DNA of 64,000 nt from Pseudomonas tructae (GTDB taxonomy: Bacteria > Pseudomonadota > Gammaproteobacteria > Pseudomonadales > Pseudomonadaceae), in NCBI RefSeq assembly GCF_004214895.1, contig NZ_CP035952.1, positions 3,358,501 to 3,422,500 on the forward strand, written 5' to 3'. A program made the translations under genes and the position numbers. Positions 1-8,799 of the stretch are shown here, piece by piece (the first letter of the stretch is position 1; each line of letters begins with the position of its first letter). The notes beneath the pieces are model-generated. The model saw nothing but the letters and a program-made list of their open reading frames with translations. It was not told the origin of the DNA and did not search any database.

Positions 1-739
1 TGTTGAGCTCCGATTCGGGCAAGGTGAAGGCCACAGTGATCGGCTGGGTCTGGGTGATGACCACCAGCGCGGTGGTGTCGTTGGCCGCCACCAGGTTGCC
101 AAGGTCGAGCTGGCGCAGGCCCAGGCGGCCGCTGATAGGCGCGCGGATGCGGGTAAAGTCGAGGTTGAGCTTGGCGTCACCGACCGCCGCCTGGTTGGTC
201 TTGATCGTGCCCTGGTACTGGCCGACCAGCGCCTGCTGGGTGTCGAGGGTCTGCTTGGCGATACTGTCTTCGGCGTACAGGCCTTTGTAGCGCTGCAGGT
301 CGAGCTGGGCGTTCTTGAGTTGCGCCTGGTTCTGCGCCAGGGTGCCTTCGGCCTGCTGCAGGGCGATCTGGTAGCTGCGCGGGTCGATCTCGGCCAACAG
401 GTCGCCGGCCTTGACCTTCTGCCCTTCATGGAAGTTGACCTTGACCAGCTCGCCGCCCACCCGGCTGCGCACGTTGACCGTGTTGGTGGCGGTAACGGTG
501 CCGAGGGCTTTCAGGTAGACCGGAAAATCCCCCACGATGGCAGGCTCGACCCGTACCGGCACGGGCCCGGCGAAGGCGCCAAAGCCCGGCCGTCCGCCCT
601 TGCCTGCTGCGCCGGTCTTGGGCGCGGCCGACGACGGCCACAGCCACCAGCACAGGGCCGCGGCCAGCAGCAGGATCAGCAGGCCGACAAGCCAGCGACG
701 AGGGGAACGGGAACGAGAAAGCATGGGTTGATCGACCAT
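1..739 (-). CDS. muxA: RND efflux periplasmic adaptor, MuxA/MdtA-like (3' part outside window)
   Basis: The reverse frame starts at the ATG at 739-737 and stays open to base 1, so about 246 N-terminal residues are visible and the C-terminus lies outside. There is an N-terminal membrane anchor (Leu/Ala/Trp-rich, about residues 15-36), a Gly/Lys-rich linker, then the membrane-fusion fold: a first beta-barrel strand with GTVTATNTVNVRSRVGG, a lipoyl half-motif (EGQKVKAGDLLAEIDP), a Gln/Leu-rich coiled-coil hairpin (residues about 125-185), and the second lipoyl half (IRAPISGRLGLRQ). This is the adaptor linking an RND pump to an outer-membrane channel. By similarity to MdtA/MuxA it belongs to the two-pump MdtABC/MuxABC-OpmB type. 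The pump genes would lie off the left edge, so the symbol rests on the adaptor alone. An internal ATG at 724 is an alternative start. Confidence 0.85.
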   Translation of the reverse strand, partial: MVDQPMLSRSRSPRRWLVGLLILLLAAALCWWLWPSSAAPKTGAAGKGGRPGFGAFAGPVPVRVEPAIVGDFPVYLKALGTVTATNTVNVRSRVGGELVKVNFHEGQKVKAGDLLAEIDPRSYQIALQQAEGTLAQNQAQLKNAQLDLQRYKGLYAEDSIAKQTLDTQQALVGQYQGTIKTNQAAVGDAKLNLDFTRIRAPISGRLGLRQLDLGNLVAANDTTALVVITQTQPITVAFTLPESELN

Positions 740-854
740 TGTGCGGGAAAGAATTCTTTTGAGGAGGCTGAACGATAAGCACTGATGAAGGATAAGCAAA
801 GCGCCTTTACCGGCACTTTACCTTGAGCTTACGTTGCTAAAGTAATGAACTATA

Positions 855-885
855 AATAAAAACGGCCTGAACTATGTCCAGGCCG
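855..885 (-). terminator. Rho-independent terminator downstream of tpx
   Basis: On the minus strand a 7-bp stem (CGGCCTG ... CAGGCCG, 9-nt loop) is followed by TTTTTATTT, a classic intrinsic terminator. It lies about 58 bases beyond the tpx stop codon and also separates tpx from the efflux operon. Confidence 0.8.
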
Positions 886-914
886 CAACAACTCTTAGCA
901 ATTTCGCAGGGCAT

Positions 915-939
915 GTGGGAGCGGGCTTGCCCCGCGATC
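915..939. repeat. REP unit (single)
   Basis: GTGGGAGCGGGCTTGCCCCGCGA, the Pseudomonas putida-type REP core, lies between the tpx stop codon and its terminator. Confidence 0.8.
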
Positions 940-942
940 AGA

Positions 943-1443
943 TCATTTCAACACTGCCAGAGCAGCGTCATAGTTCGGCTCGTCGGCGATTTCGCCAACC
1001 AGCTCGCTGTGCAGCACCTTGTCGTTTTCATCCAGCACCACCACGGCGCGGGCAGTCAGACCGGCCAGCGGACCGTCGGCGATGGCAACGCCGTAGTTCT
1101 CGATGAACTCACGGCCACGCAGGGTCGACAGGTTCTGCACGTTTTCCAGGCCTTCAGCACCGCAGAAACGCGCTTGCGCGAATGGCAGGTCGGCGGAGAT
1201 GCACAGCACAACAGTGTTGGCGACATCATTGGCCTGGGCGTTGAACTTGCGTACGGAAGTTGCGCAGGTCGGGGTGTCGACGCTTGGGAAGATGTTCAGC
1301 ACTTTGCGCTTGCCGGCCAGGGAGGCCAGGGTCACGTCGGCCAGGCCTGCACCAACCAGGGAAAATGCAGGTGCCTGGGCGCCCACTTTCGGCAGTTCGC
1401 CTTTGACCTGAACCGGGTTGCCTTTAAGAGTCACTTGAGCCAT
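943..1443 (-). CDS. tpx: Thiol peroxidase (Tpx)
   Basis: A 166-residue thiol-dependent peroxidase of the atypical 2-Cys peroxiredoxin class, reducing H2O2 and organic hydroperoxides with thioredoxin. The peroxidatic Cys60 sits in the family motif [13 protein letters not shown] and the resolving Cys94 in RFCGAEG. The length matches the family. The start at 1443 is chosen because MAQVTLKG is the usual N-terminus and AAGGA precedes it; a longer in-frame start 16 codons upstream adds nothing conserved. It is monocistronic, with its own terminator downstream. Confidence 0.97.
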   Translation of the reverse strand: MAQVTLKGNPVQVKGELPKVGAQAPAFSLVGAGLADVTLASLAGKRKVLNIFPSVDTPTCATSVRKFNAQANDVANTVVLCISADLPFAQARFCGAEGLENVQNLSTLRGREFIENYGVAIADGPLAGLTARAVVVLDENDKVLHSELVGEIADEPNYDAALAVLK

Positions 1444-1567
1444 GAACGAAGTCCTTATGCGGGGGTTAAGTAAAGGACCAGAGTTAACCATGAAAGTGCC
1501 CGTCTACCTATGGGCCAGTGTTAAATTGTTGAATTGCCAGACAACTTTTGTGGACAATCTTTAGTTG

Positions 1568-1594
1568 TTCGGGAGCCGATTGCCGGCTCCCGAA
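1568..1594. terminator. Strong hairpin after the serine-type permease gene
   Basis: A perfect 11-bp inverted repeat (TTCGGGAGCCG / CGGCTCCCGAA, 5-nt loop) lies 10 bases beyond the permease stop. There is no U-run on either side, so it may act as an mRNA-stabilising or weak terminator hairpin. Confidence 0.55.
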
Positions 1595-1603
1595 TCAAGC
1601 GGT

Positions 1604-2881
1604 TCAGCTCAGCAGCGAGTAAACCAGCGCCGAGATGGCCACCAGGCCCACGGCGACGACGAAGACGTTGGACATCTGCCCGCGGTACTTGCTCATGGCC
1701 GGCACCTTGCGGATGGCGTACATCGGCATCAGGAACAGGATCGCAGCGATCACCGGGCCGCCGAGGGTCTCGATCATGCCGAGGATGCTCGGGTTGAGGG
1801 TGGCGACGATCCAGCAAATGATCAGCATGAAGGCTGCGGTCATGCGGTCCAGGGCCTTGGCGCCCGGGCGCTTGCCGGTCTTGACGATCAGGCCCTTGAG
1901 GCCTTCGCTGGCACCGATGTAGTGGCCCAGGAACGACTTGGCGATGGCGATGAAGGCGATCAGCGGCGCGGCAAAGGCGATGGTCGGGTTGCTGAAGTGG
2001 TTGGCCAGGTACGACAGGATCGACAGGTTCTGCGCCTTGGCTTCGGCCAGTTGCGCAGGGGTCAGGGTCAATACGCAGCTGAACACGAAGAACATCACCA
2101 TGGCCACCATCAGCAGGTGGGCGCGGCACAGGATCTGCCCGCTGCGCTCATCGGCGTGCACGCCATAGCGGCGTTTCTGGTCAACGGCAAAGGCCGAGAT
2201 GATCGGCGAATGGTTGAACGAGAAGACCATCACCGGGATCGCCAGCCACAAGGTGTGCAGGAACGCCGAGCCCGAGGGCATCTGGGTCGCGGTGGTGAGG
2301 ATGCCACCGCTCCAGTGCGGGATCAGGAACACCGCGAGGAACGCCAGGGCGACGATGAACGGATAGACCAGCCAGCTCATGACCTTGACCGTGGCCTGTT
2401 CGCCGCAGCGCACGATAGCCAAAAGGCCAAGGATCAGCACGAACGACAACACCGCGCGCGGTGGTGGCTCGATGTGCAACTGGTGCTCCATGAAGCTGCC
2501 GACGGTGTTGGTCAGGGCCACGCTGTAGATCAGCAGGATCGGGAAGATGGCGAAGAAGTACAGCAGGGTGATCAGCGCACCGGCACTGATACCGAAATGC
2601 TCTTCGACCACCTCGGTGATATCGGCGCCATCGCGCCCGGAAAGCACGAAGCGGGTCAGGCCGCGGTGTGCGTAGAAGGTCATCGGGAAGGCCAGCAGCG
2701 CCAGGATCAGCAGCGGCCAGAAGCCGCCGAGACCGGCGTTGATCGGCAGGAACAGGGTCCCCGCACCAATTGCCGTGCCAAACAGACCCAGCATCCAGGT
2801 CGTGTCCTGACGGGCCCAGCTGCCGAGGGCGGCGGGGGTCGATTCGAAGCGTTGTTCAACGCTTGGGGCCTGCTCATTCAT
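1604..2881 (-). CDS. Serine/threonine transporter, SdaC/TdcC (HAAAP) family
   Basis: A 425-residue inner-membrane permease with about 11 hydrophobic helices. The N-terminal family signature is WMLGLFGTAIGAGTLFLPI (TM1, substrate-binding loop), and FSFNHSPIISAFAVDQKRRYG is the conserved loop typical of SdaC/TdcC proton-coupled serine/threonine carriers. The start at 2881 (MNEQAPS) is taken because the frame further upstream runs through REP DNA. It lies beside the D-lysine genes in the same orientation but is separated from amaC by a 211-bp gap containing a REP pair, so it is probably its own unit. The substrate could be another amino acid; serine is inferred from the family. Confidence 0.85.
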   Translation of the reverse strand: MNEQAPSVEQRFESTPAALGSWARQDTTWMLGLFGTAIGAGTLFLPINAGLGGFWPLLILALLAFPMTFYAHRGLTRFVLSGRDGADITEVVEEHFGISAGALITLLYFFAIFPILLIYSVALTNTVGSFMEHQLHIEPPPRAVLSFVLILGLLAIVRCGEQATVKVMSWLVYPFIVALAFLAVFLIPHWSGGILTTATQMPSGSAFLHTLWLAIPVMVFSFNHSPIISAFAVDQKRRYGVHADERSGQILCRAHLLMVAMVMFFVFSCVLTLTPAQLAEAKAQNLSILSYLANHFSNPTIAFAAPLIAFIAIAKSFLGHYIGASEGLKGLIVKTGKRPGAKALDRMTAAFMLIICWIVATLNPSILGMIETLGGPVIAAILFLMPMYAIRKVPAMSKYRGQMSNVFVVAVGLVAISALVYSLLS

Positions 2882-3038
2882 CCGGGTGCAACTCCACTCG
2901 CAAGACTGCAACAGAGCTGAGAGTGGCGAAACAGACGCTTCGCCCCTCTTAGCCACACAAAGAGGGGCGCGATTGTGCGCCGTTTGGTTGCACTTGCAAA
3001 GCCCTGGCCGAGGAGTGGTTGCACCTTGGGCTAAAAGC

Positions 3039-3082
3039 ATCGCGGGGCAAGCCCGCTCCCATAGAGCGAGCTTGCCCCGCGA
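3039..3082. repeat. Inverted REP pair
   Basis: Two head-to-head REP cores (ATCGCGGGGCAAGCCCGCTC and its inverted partner GAGCGAGCTTGCCCCGCGAT) separate amaC from the permease gene. They could fold into a stable hairpin in the amaC transcript. Confidence 0.85.
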
Positions 3083-3092
3083 TAGATGTTGC

Positions 3093-4286
3093 TTATTGAA
3101 CCGCAGCGAACGCCTTGGCCACCTGCTGCAGGTTGTCCGGACGCAGGCCCGCCATGCACACCCGGCCACTGTCGATCAGGTACACACCGAACTCGTCACG
3201 CAGCCGGCGCACCTGCTCGACGCTGAAGCCGGTGTAGCTGAACATGCCGCGCTGGCGCAGGAAGAACTGGAAGTCCTGGCCCGGCAGCAGCTCGCCCAGG
3301 GTATCGACCAGGGCCTGGCGCATGTCGAGGATGCGCAGGCGCATCTTCTCGACTTCCACTTGCCACTGGGCGTTCAGTTGCACATCGCCGAGCACCGCCG
3401 CCACCAGTTGGGCACCGAAATTTGGCGGGCTGGAGTAGTTGCGGCGCACGGTGGCCTTGAGCTGGCCGAGCACGCTTTGCGCGCTGTCGGCGTCGTCACA
3501 GACCACCGACAGGCCACCGACCCGCTCGCCATACAGCGAGAAGATCTTCGAGAACGAGTTGCTCACCAGGCACGGCACGCCGGCACGGGCCACTTCGCGA
3601 ATGGCGTAGGCGTCGTCCGCCAGGCCTTCGCCAAAGCCCTGGTAGGCGATGTCGAGGAACGGGATCAACTGGCGCGCCTTGAGCACTTCGATCACCTGTT
3701 GCCATTGCTGCTGGCTCAGGTCGACCCCGGTCGGGTTGTGGCAGCACGGGTGCAGCAGGACGATGCTGTTGGGTGCCAGGCCCTGCAAGGTGGCGAGCAT
3801 GGCGTCGAAGTCCAGGCCGCGGGTGGCCTGGTCGAAGTACGGGTAGGTGTTGACCGTAAAACCTGCGCCTTCGAAGATCGCCCGGTGGTTATCCCAGGTC
3901 GGATCGCTGACCCAGACTTGCGATTGGGGGAAGTAACGCTTGAGGAAGTCGGCGCCGACCTTCAGCGCGCCAGAGCCACCCACCGTCTGCACGGTGGCCA
4001 CGCGGCCGTTTTCAACCGCTGGGTGGCCTGCACCGAACAACAGTGCCTGGATCGCCTGGCGGTAGCTGTTCAGGCCTTCCATCGGCAAGTACATCGAGGC
4101 TTCGTGAGGCTGGGCGGCAAAGCGCTGCTCGGCTTCGCGCACCGCATCCAGCTGTGGCACAACGCCTGCGGCATCGTAATACAGGCCGATACTCAGGTTG
4201 ACCTTGGCGGCACGTGGGTCGGCCTTGAAGGTCTCCATCAGGGAGAGAATCGGATCGCCGGCATAGGCATCGACATGTTTGAACAC
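3093..4286 (-). CDS. amaC: Class I aminotransferase, D-lysine aminotransferase AmaC-like
   Basis: A 397-residue PLP-dependent aminotransferase of the aspartate/aromatic (AspC/TyrB) group. It has the N-terminal [16 protein letters not shown] signature, the NPTG motif ([11 protein letters not shown]) and the PLP Schiff-base lysine at about Lys247 in [17 protein letters not shown]. The start is GTG at 4286 with AAGGAG nine bases upstream. From sequence alone it would be called TyrB. The name AmaC comes from context: it is the gene after dpkA in an operon divergent from an RpiR regulator and polar amino-acid transporter, exactly the arrangement reported for P. putida, where this enzyme is a secondary route from D-lysine to delta1-piperideine-2-carboxylate. 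Confidence 0.85.
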   Translation of the reverse strand: MFKHVDAYAGDPILSLMETFKADPRAAKVNLSIGLYYDAAGVVPQLDAVREAEQRFAAQPHEASMYLPMEGLNSYRQAIQALLFGAGHPAVENGRVATVQTVGGSGALKVGADFLKRYFPQSQVWVSDPTWDNHRAIFEGAGFTVNTYPYFDQATRGLDFDAMLATLQGLAPNSIVLLHPCCHNPTGVDLSQQQWQQVIEVLKARQLIPFLDIAYQGFGEGLADDAYAIREVARAGVPCLVSNSFSKIFSLYGERVGGLSVVCDDADSAQSVLGQLKATVRRNYSSPPNFGAQLVAAVLGDVQLNAQWQVEVEKMRLRILDMRQALVDTLGELLPGQDFQFFLRQRGMFSYTGFSVEQVRRLRDEFGVYLIDSGRVCMAGLRPDNLQQVAKAFAAVQ

Positions 4287-4413
4287 AGCGCACAGCTCCT
4301 TGGGTCAGGACAATTCGGACTAAAAGCTGTGTCGAGGATACCTGTACCGGAGGCCGAGGAACATTACCCTGGGTGCAACTGATTAGTGCATGGGTGCACA
4401 GTGATTGCACGCC

Positions 4414-5439
4414 CTACCCGGCCAATGCCTGCAATTGCTCAAGCTCTGCCACAGTGAGGGTCACCCCGACCTTCGCCGATTGCTCGCGCTCGCGGTAACG
4501 CCGATCACCCGGCATACGCTGCAAGCCCACCGCCTGCATCTGCCGCACCAGTTCACGGCTGCGCTCGGCAAAGCGGTTGCCCTGGGCCTTGCTCGGGTCG
4601 ATGACGATGATCAACTGCCCGGTCCAGGGCGTTTTTGCCCCCGGGTGCTGCGACCAGTCGAACTCGAAGGAGAAGTGGCCACCGGTCAGCGCCGCGGCCA
4701 GCAGTTCGACCATCATCGACAGCGCCGAGCCCTTGTGCCCGCCGAACGGCAGCAAGGCGCCGCCGTCGAGAATCGCCTGCGGATCGCAGGTCGGCTCACC
4801 CTTGTTGTCCACGCCCATGCCTTCAGGCAAACGCTCCCCCTTGCGCGCGGCGATCTGCACATCGCCATGGGCGATGGCGCTGGTGGCCATGTCGAAGACG
4901 ATCGGGTCGCTGCCGGCGCACGGCGCGGCGAAGGCGATAGGGTTGGTACCGAACAAGGGTTGATGGGCACCGTGGGGTACCACGCAGGTCATGCTGTTGA
5001 CCACGCTCAGGGCCACCAGGCCTTCATCGGCGAAGGGCTCGACGTCCGGCCACAAGGCGGCGAAGTGGTGCGAGTTGTGAATCGCCAGCACGGCAATCCC
5101 GGCGCTGCGGGCCTTTTCTACCAGCAAGCTGCGGGCCGCCGCCAGGGCCGGTTGGGCAAAACCGCCACCGGCATCGACGCGCACATAGCCACTGGCAACG
5201 TCGGTCACTTCAGGCACGGCCTGGCCGTTGACCCAGCCGCTGGCCAGGGTCGAAACATAGCCGGGAATACGGAACACGCCGTGGCTGTGGGCGCCATCGC
5301 GTTGGGCGCTGGCGCAGTTGAACGCCAGGGCCTGGGCCACCGCCTGGCTGCAACCATGACGGAGAAAAATGCGCTGCAACAAGGCCTGCAAGTCGGCAAA
5401 GGCAATCTGCGCGACAGCAGTGTCGGGACGTGCGGACAT
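4414..5439 (-). CDS. dpkA: Delta1-piperideine-2-carboxylate reductase (DpkA)
   Basis: A 341-residue NAD(P)H-dependent oxidoreductase of the malate/L-lactate dehydrogenase 2 family. Family motifs visible are DGAHSHGVFRIPGY (substrate-binding His), the HNSHHFAALWPD stretch, and FGTNPIAFAAP. In P. putida DpkA reduces delta1-piperideine-2-carboxylate, the cyclic imine from D-lysine, to L-pipecolate and also acts on pyrroline-2-carboxylate. The start at 5439 has GGGAG just upstream. It is the first gene of the dpkA-amaC unit (127-bp gap), reading away from the RpiR regulator; the intergenic palindrome is probably its operator. Confidence 0.92.
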   Translation of the reverse strand: MSARPDTAVAQIAFADLQALLQRIFLRHGCSQAVAQALAFNCASAQRDGAHSHGVFRIPGYVSTLASGWVNGQAVPEVTDVASGYVRVDAGGGFAQPALAAARSLLVEKARSAGIAVLAIHNSHHFAALWPDVEPFADEGLVALSVVNSMTCVVPHGAHQPLFGTNPIAFAAPCAGSDPIVFDMATSAIAHGDVQIAARKGERLPEGMGVDNKGEPTCDPQAILDGGALLPFGGHKGSALSMMVELLAAALTGGHFSFEFDWSQHPGAKTPWTGQLIIVIDPSKAQGNRFAERSRELVRQMQAVGLQRMPGDRRYREREQSAKVGVTLTVAELEQLQALAG

Positions 5440-5504
5440 CTGAAGCTCCCTTATTGGAATTGGAATGGGCGACAGCGATGGGCAATGGCTTGACTTTCCT
5501 CTTG

Positions 5505-5520
5505 TGACAGCAAACTGTCA
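5505..5520. promoter_or_regulatory. Palindromic operator and back-to-back -35 boxes in the dpkA/RpiR divergent region
   Basis: A perfect inverted repeat TGACAG-CAAA-CTGTCA lies in the 5440-5589 divergent region; a further TGACAG half-site occurs at 5534-5539. The palindrome overlaps a minus-strand -35-like TTGACA (5521-5516) for dpkA, and a plus-strand TTGACT (5525-5530) lies four bases away. Adjacent divergent -35 hexamers agree with the mapped promoters of the P. putida locus. The RpiR protein encoded alongside is the obvious ligand, but binding is inferred. Confidence 0.6.
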
Positions 5521-5589
5521 AATATTGACTTGATGACAGAAAACATTCATTTTCTGTTTCCACGTGCCACTGCCTTCGAGTATCGCCCT

Positions 5590-6459
5590 GTGAGCCAACC
5601 GATCAAACAGCGCCTGGAACACAGCCTGCAGCACGCAGCGGCGTCCGGGCGCAAGATCGCCAGCCACATGCTCGCCAACCTCACCGACCTGCCCTTCGAA
5701 ACCTCCGCAAGCCTTGCAGCAAAAATCGGCGTCAGCGAGTCGAGCGTCGGGCGCTTCTGCCGCTCACTGGGTTACGAACACCTCAAGGCGCTCAAACACG
5801 ACCTTAAAGACGACCTGGGCGAAGGCCCCTGGCTGGTCGGTGATCGTCTGCAAGAATTTCGCCAGCAGCACGGCCAGGATGCCGCCGGCCTGGCCCGCAG
5901 CCTGGAGCAGGAAGTCGGTGCGCTGGTGCGGGTTTACGAGTACAGCCGTACCCCGGCCTGGCAGGTGGTCAGCCAGCGCCTGGCGCAGCGGCGCAAGGTG
6001 TTCGTCGCAGGTTTTCAGACCGAGCGCGGCATCGCCCAGTGCATGGTCCACCTGCTGCAGTACCTGCGCGACGGCGTGCAGGTGGTCGACGGCAGTGCCG
6101 GGCATTTTGGCGAGGTGCTGCTCAGTGACCCGGCCGACTGCGCCCTGGTGGTGTTCGAGGCACGCCGTTACTCGCGCCATGCCCTGACCCTGTGCCGCAA
6201 GGCGCAGGCGGCTGGCATTGCCGTCACCCTGGTGACCGACACGTTTTGTGACTGGGCTGATGGCAACGCCAGTGAGGTGTTTCGCATCCCCACCGAATTC
6301 AATCTGTTCTGGGAGTCCACCGCGACGATGCTGTCGTGGGTACACCTGATGGTCAACGAGGTCTGCAAGAAGCTTGGACCCGATGTTGAAAAACGCTTGG
6401 AAGCAACTGCAGCTCTACACAACGAATTCGTTGGCTACACGTCAACGAGCAAACAATAG
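5590..6459 (+). CDS. RpiR/MurR family transcriptional regulator of D-lysine genes
   Basis: An N-terminal helix-turn-helix (TSASLAAKIGVSESSVGRFCRSLGY) is followed by a SIS sugar-isomerase-type ligand domain (starting around VFVAGFQTERGIAQ, to the C-terminus), the standard RpiR layout of about 290 residues. I place the start at GTG 5590 because RpiR homology begins there (SQPIKQRLEHSL) and the likely -35 (5525-5530) would put transcription start near 5560. An ATG at 5533 or TTG at 5530 would add 19-20 non-conserved residues, so the start is uncertain. It is the first gene of the plus-strand transport/amaD operon and probably the lysine-responsive regulator of both divergent units. Confidence 0.88.
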   Translation: MSQPIKQRLEHSLQHAAASGRKIASHMLANLTDLPFETSASLAAKIGVSESSVGRFCRSLGYEHLKALKHDLKDDLGEGPWLVGDRLQEFRQQHGQDAAGLARSLEQEVGALVRVYEYSRTPAWQVVSQRLAQRRKVFVAGFQTERGIAQCMVHLLQYLRDGVQVVDGSAGHFGEVLLSDPADCALVVFEARRYSRHALTLCRKAQAAGIAVTLVTDTFCDWADGNASEVFRIPTEFNLFWESTATMLSWVHLMVNEVCKKLGPDVEKRLEATAALHNEFVGYTSTSKQ

Positions 6460-6490
6460 CAAGAGTGCAAACAACAGATCGAGGTGTGTC

Positions 6491-7249
6491 ATGAAACCTG
6501 TTATCCGCTTCGCAGGGGCTTGCGCCCTGCTGCTCGCCGGCTCGACCATGGCCCAGGCCGAAACCCTCAAGATCGCCACCGAAGGCGCCTACCCTCCGTT
6601 CAACTACGTCGATTCGGATAACAAGCTGCACGGCTTCGACGTCGACATCACCCATGCCCTGTGCGAGCAGATGAAGGTCGAGTGCACCCTGGTCGCCCAG
6701 GACTGGGAAGGCATCATTCCGGCGCTGATGGCCAAGAAGTACGACGCGGTGGTGGCGTCGATGATCAACACCGAAGAGCGGCGCAAGAAAATCGCCTTCA
6801 CCAACCACTACTACAAGACCCCGTTGTCGGTAGCCGTGGCCAAGGACAGTGAAATCACCGACGCACAGACCGACTTCAAGGGCTACACGGTCGGTGCGCA
6901 AGCGTCCTCGACCCAGGCCATCTATGCCGAAGACGTCTATGGCAAGGCCGGTGCCGACGTCAAACTCTACCCGACCCTCGACGAAGCCAACGCCGACCTT
7001 GCCGCCGGCCGCCTGGATGGGGTAATTGCCGACAAATTCCCGCTGACCGAATGGCTGGGCAAGGCCGGCAAGGACTGCTGCAAGATCCTTGGCGACGTCA
7101 ACGACACCAAGGCAGACGCCTCGATTGCCGTGCGCAAGGAAGACCAGGCCCTGCGCGAGCGCCTGAACACGGCCCTGGACGCCATCGTCGCCAACGGCAC
7201 CTACCAGAAGATCGCCAGTCGTTACTTCGCCTTCGATATCTATCAGTGA
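6491..7249 (+). CDS. Periplasmic polar/basic amino-acid-binding protein (ABC importer)
   Basis: A 252-residue family 3 solute-binding protein. The signal peptide (MKPVIRF...GSTMAQA, cleaved at about residue 23) is followed by the family start TLKIATEGAYPPFNYVD; ARG/LAO-type residues are seen in the GFDVDITHALCEQM and SMINTEERRKKIAFT segments. It should capture basic amino acids in the periplasm and deliver them to the two permeases downstream. The start at 6491 is preceded by GAGGTG; earlier in-frame starts lie inside the regulator gene. A REP pair separates it from the first permease, which may allow higher expression of this component. Confidence 0.93.
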   Translation: MKPVIRFAGACALLLAGSTMAQAETLKIATEGAYPPFNYVDSDNKLHGFDVDITHALCEQMKVECTLVAQDWEGIIPALMAKKYDAVVASMINTEERRKKIAFTNHYYKTPLSVAVAKDSEITDAQTDFKGYTVGAQASSTQAIYAEDVYGKAGADVKLYPTLDEANADLAAGRLDGVIADKFPLTEWLGKAGKDCCKILGDVNDTKADASIAVRKEDQALRERLNTALDAIVANGTYQKIASRYFAFDIYQ

Positions 7250-7252
7250 CTG

Positions 7253-7302
7253 ATCGCGGGGCAAGCTCGCTCCCACGGTAGGAGCGGGCTTGCCCCGCGA
7301 TG
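7253..7302. repeat. Inverted REP pair inside the transporter operon
   Basis: Head-to-head REP cores, ATCGCGGGGCAAGCTCGCTC and GAGCGGGCTTGCCCCGCGAT, sit directly after the binding-protein stop codon and before the permease genes. They can form a long stem. Confidence 0.9.
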
Positions 7303-7347
7303 ACACCCTGCAAAACACCATCACTCTAGAACCGAGAGGGTTCGCCC

Positions 7348-8067
7348 ATGCTCGAACAACTGTCACTGCTTTCCTTCGCCAGCGGCGGCTGGGGCCAGGC
7401 GTTGCTGGCCGGCGCCCTGGTGACCATTTCCCTGGCCCTGGCCTGCCTGCCCATCGGCCTGCCGCTGGGCCTGGGCGTGGCCCTCGCCGCCCGCTCCTCC
7501 AAGCGCTTTCCGCGCGCTGCCGCCACGGTGTTCTCCACCGTGTTTCGCGGCCTGCCGGAACTGCTCACGCTACTGATCATTTATTACGGCTGCCAGATCG
7601 CCGCACAAAAAATCCTCCTGGCCATGGGCTATGAGGGCGAAGTACTGATCAACACCTTCCTGGCCGCGATGATTGCCTTCAGCCTGGTGTTCGCCGCGTT
7701 CTCCAGCGAGATCTGGCTGGCCGCGTTCAAGACCGTCGCCAAGGGCCAGTACGAAGCCTCGGCCGCGCTGGGCCTGAGCAGGGCCACTACCTTTGGCAAG
7801 GTGGTGTTCCCGCAACTGGTGCGCATTGCCCTGCCGGGCCTGTCGAACAACTGGCTGTCGCTGCTCAAGGACACCTCGCTGGTGTCGACCATCTCCCTGG
7901 TCGACCTGATGCGCCAGACCAACCTTGCAGTCAGCGTCACCAAGGAGCCGATGTTCTTCTACGGCGTTGCCTGCCTGGGTTACCTGCTGTTCTCGGCGCT
8001 GTCGGGGCGAGTGTTCACCTTCATCGAACAGTACTTCAGCCGCCATCTGCGGGGGGCACGCACATGA
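7348..8067 (+). CDS. Polar amino-acid ABC transporter permease (HisQ-type)
   Basis: A 239-residue inner-membrane permease with five predicted helices and the EAA loop (KGQYEASAALGLSRATTFGKVVFPQ), which docks on the ATPase. It belongs to the HisQ/ArtQ group. It overlaps the next permease by four bases (ATGA), so the two are translationally coupled and should form a heterodimer. Substrate is inferred to be lysine or a related basic amino acid from its place between the regulator and amaD. Confidence 0.92.
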   Translation: MLEQLSLLSFASGGWGQALLAGALVTISLALACLPIGLPLGLGVALAARSSKRFPRAAATVFSTVFRGLPELLTLLIIYYGCQIAAQKILLAMGYEGEVLINTFLAAMIAFSLVFAAFSSEIWLAAFKTVAKGQYEASAALGLSRATTFGKVVFPQLVRIALPGLSNNWLSLLKDTSLVSTISLVDLMRQTNLAVSVTKEPMFFYGVACLGYLLFSALSGRVFTFIEQYFSRHLRGART

Positions 8068-8774
8068 GCTTCGATCAACTGCTGGCGCTGGTGCTCGACC
8101 CCGACCTGCTGGAGCGCTACGGCCCGCGCTTTATCGACGGGCTACTGGTGACCGGCAAGCTGGTGGCGTTGTCCTTCACCCTCGGCGCCCTGCTCGGCAT
8201 GCTGCTGGCCCTGGCCAGGCTGTCGAACAACCTGGTGCTGCAACGCCTGAGCGCCGGCTACATCTACTTCTTCCGCGGCTCGCCGTTGCTGGCCCAGCTG
8301 TTCCTGCTGTACTACGGCCTGGGTTCGCTCAAGGGCTTCTGGCAGGAGGTCGGCCTGTGGTGGTTCTTCCGGGATGCCTGGTACTGCACGGTACTGGCCT
8401 TCACCCTCAACACCGCCGCCTACCAGGCCGAGATCTTTCGCGGCAGCCTGCTGGCGGTCGCCCCGGGGCAATATGAAGCTGCCAGGGCCCTGAGTCTGAA
8501 ACGCTCGACCACCTTCTTCAAGGTGATCCTGCCGCAGTCGCTGATCGTTGCCATCGGCCCGCTGGGCAACGAGCTGATCCTGATGATCAAGGCCAGCGCC
8601 ATTGCCTCGCTGGTAACGATCTATGACCTGATGGGTGTGACCAAGCTTGCCTTCTCGCGCAGCTTCGACTTCCAGATCTACCTGTGGGCCGCCGTGCTTT
8701 ACCTGCTGATCGTCGAGATAGTGCGCCGCAGCCTGAAACACATCGAAGCCCGCCTGGGCCGCCACCTGCGCTGA
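8064..8774 (+). CDS. Polar amino-acid ABC transporter permease (HisM-type)
   Basis: A 236-residue second permease, paralogous to the preceding one. It has the EAA motif PGQYEAARALSLKRSTTFFKVILPQ and the FFRGSPLLAQLFLLYYG segment typical of HisM. Together with the HisQ-type partner and the ATPase downstream it completes the importer. It starts inside the stop of the upstream gene (4-bp overlap) and is followed within 26 bases by amaD. Confidence 0.92.
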   Translation: MSFDQLLALVLDPDLLERYGPRFIDGLLVTGKLVALSFTLGALLGMLLALARLSNNLVLQRLSAGYIYFFRGSPLLAQLFLLYYGLGSLKGFWQEVGLWWFFRDAWYCTVLAFTLNTAAYQAEIFRGSLLAVAPGQYEAARALSLKRSTTFFKVILPQSLIVAIGPLGNELILMIKASAIASLVTIYDLMGVTKLAFSRSFDFQIYLWAAVLYLLIVEIVRRSLKHIEARLGRHLR

Positions 8775-8799
8775 CCGCCTGCTTGTGAGGACCGTTCCA

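Noticed and set aside
3093..4286. Calling the aminotransferase simply TyrB
   Set aside because: Sequence alone allows it, but the dpkA-linked divergent operon matches the characterised D-lysine locus, so AmaC is the better call.
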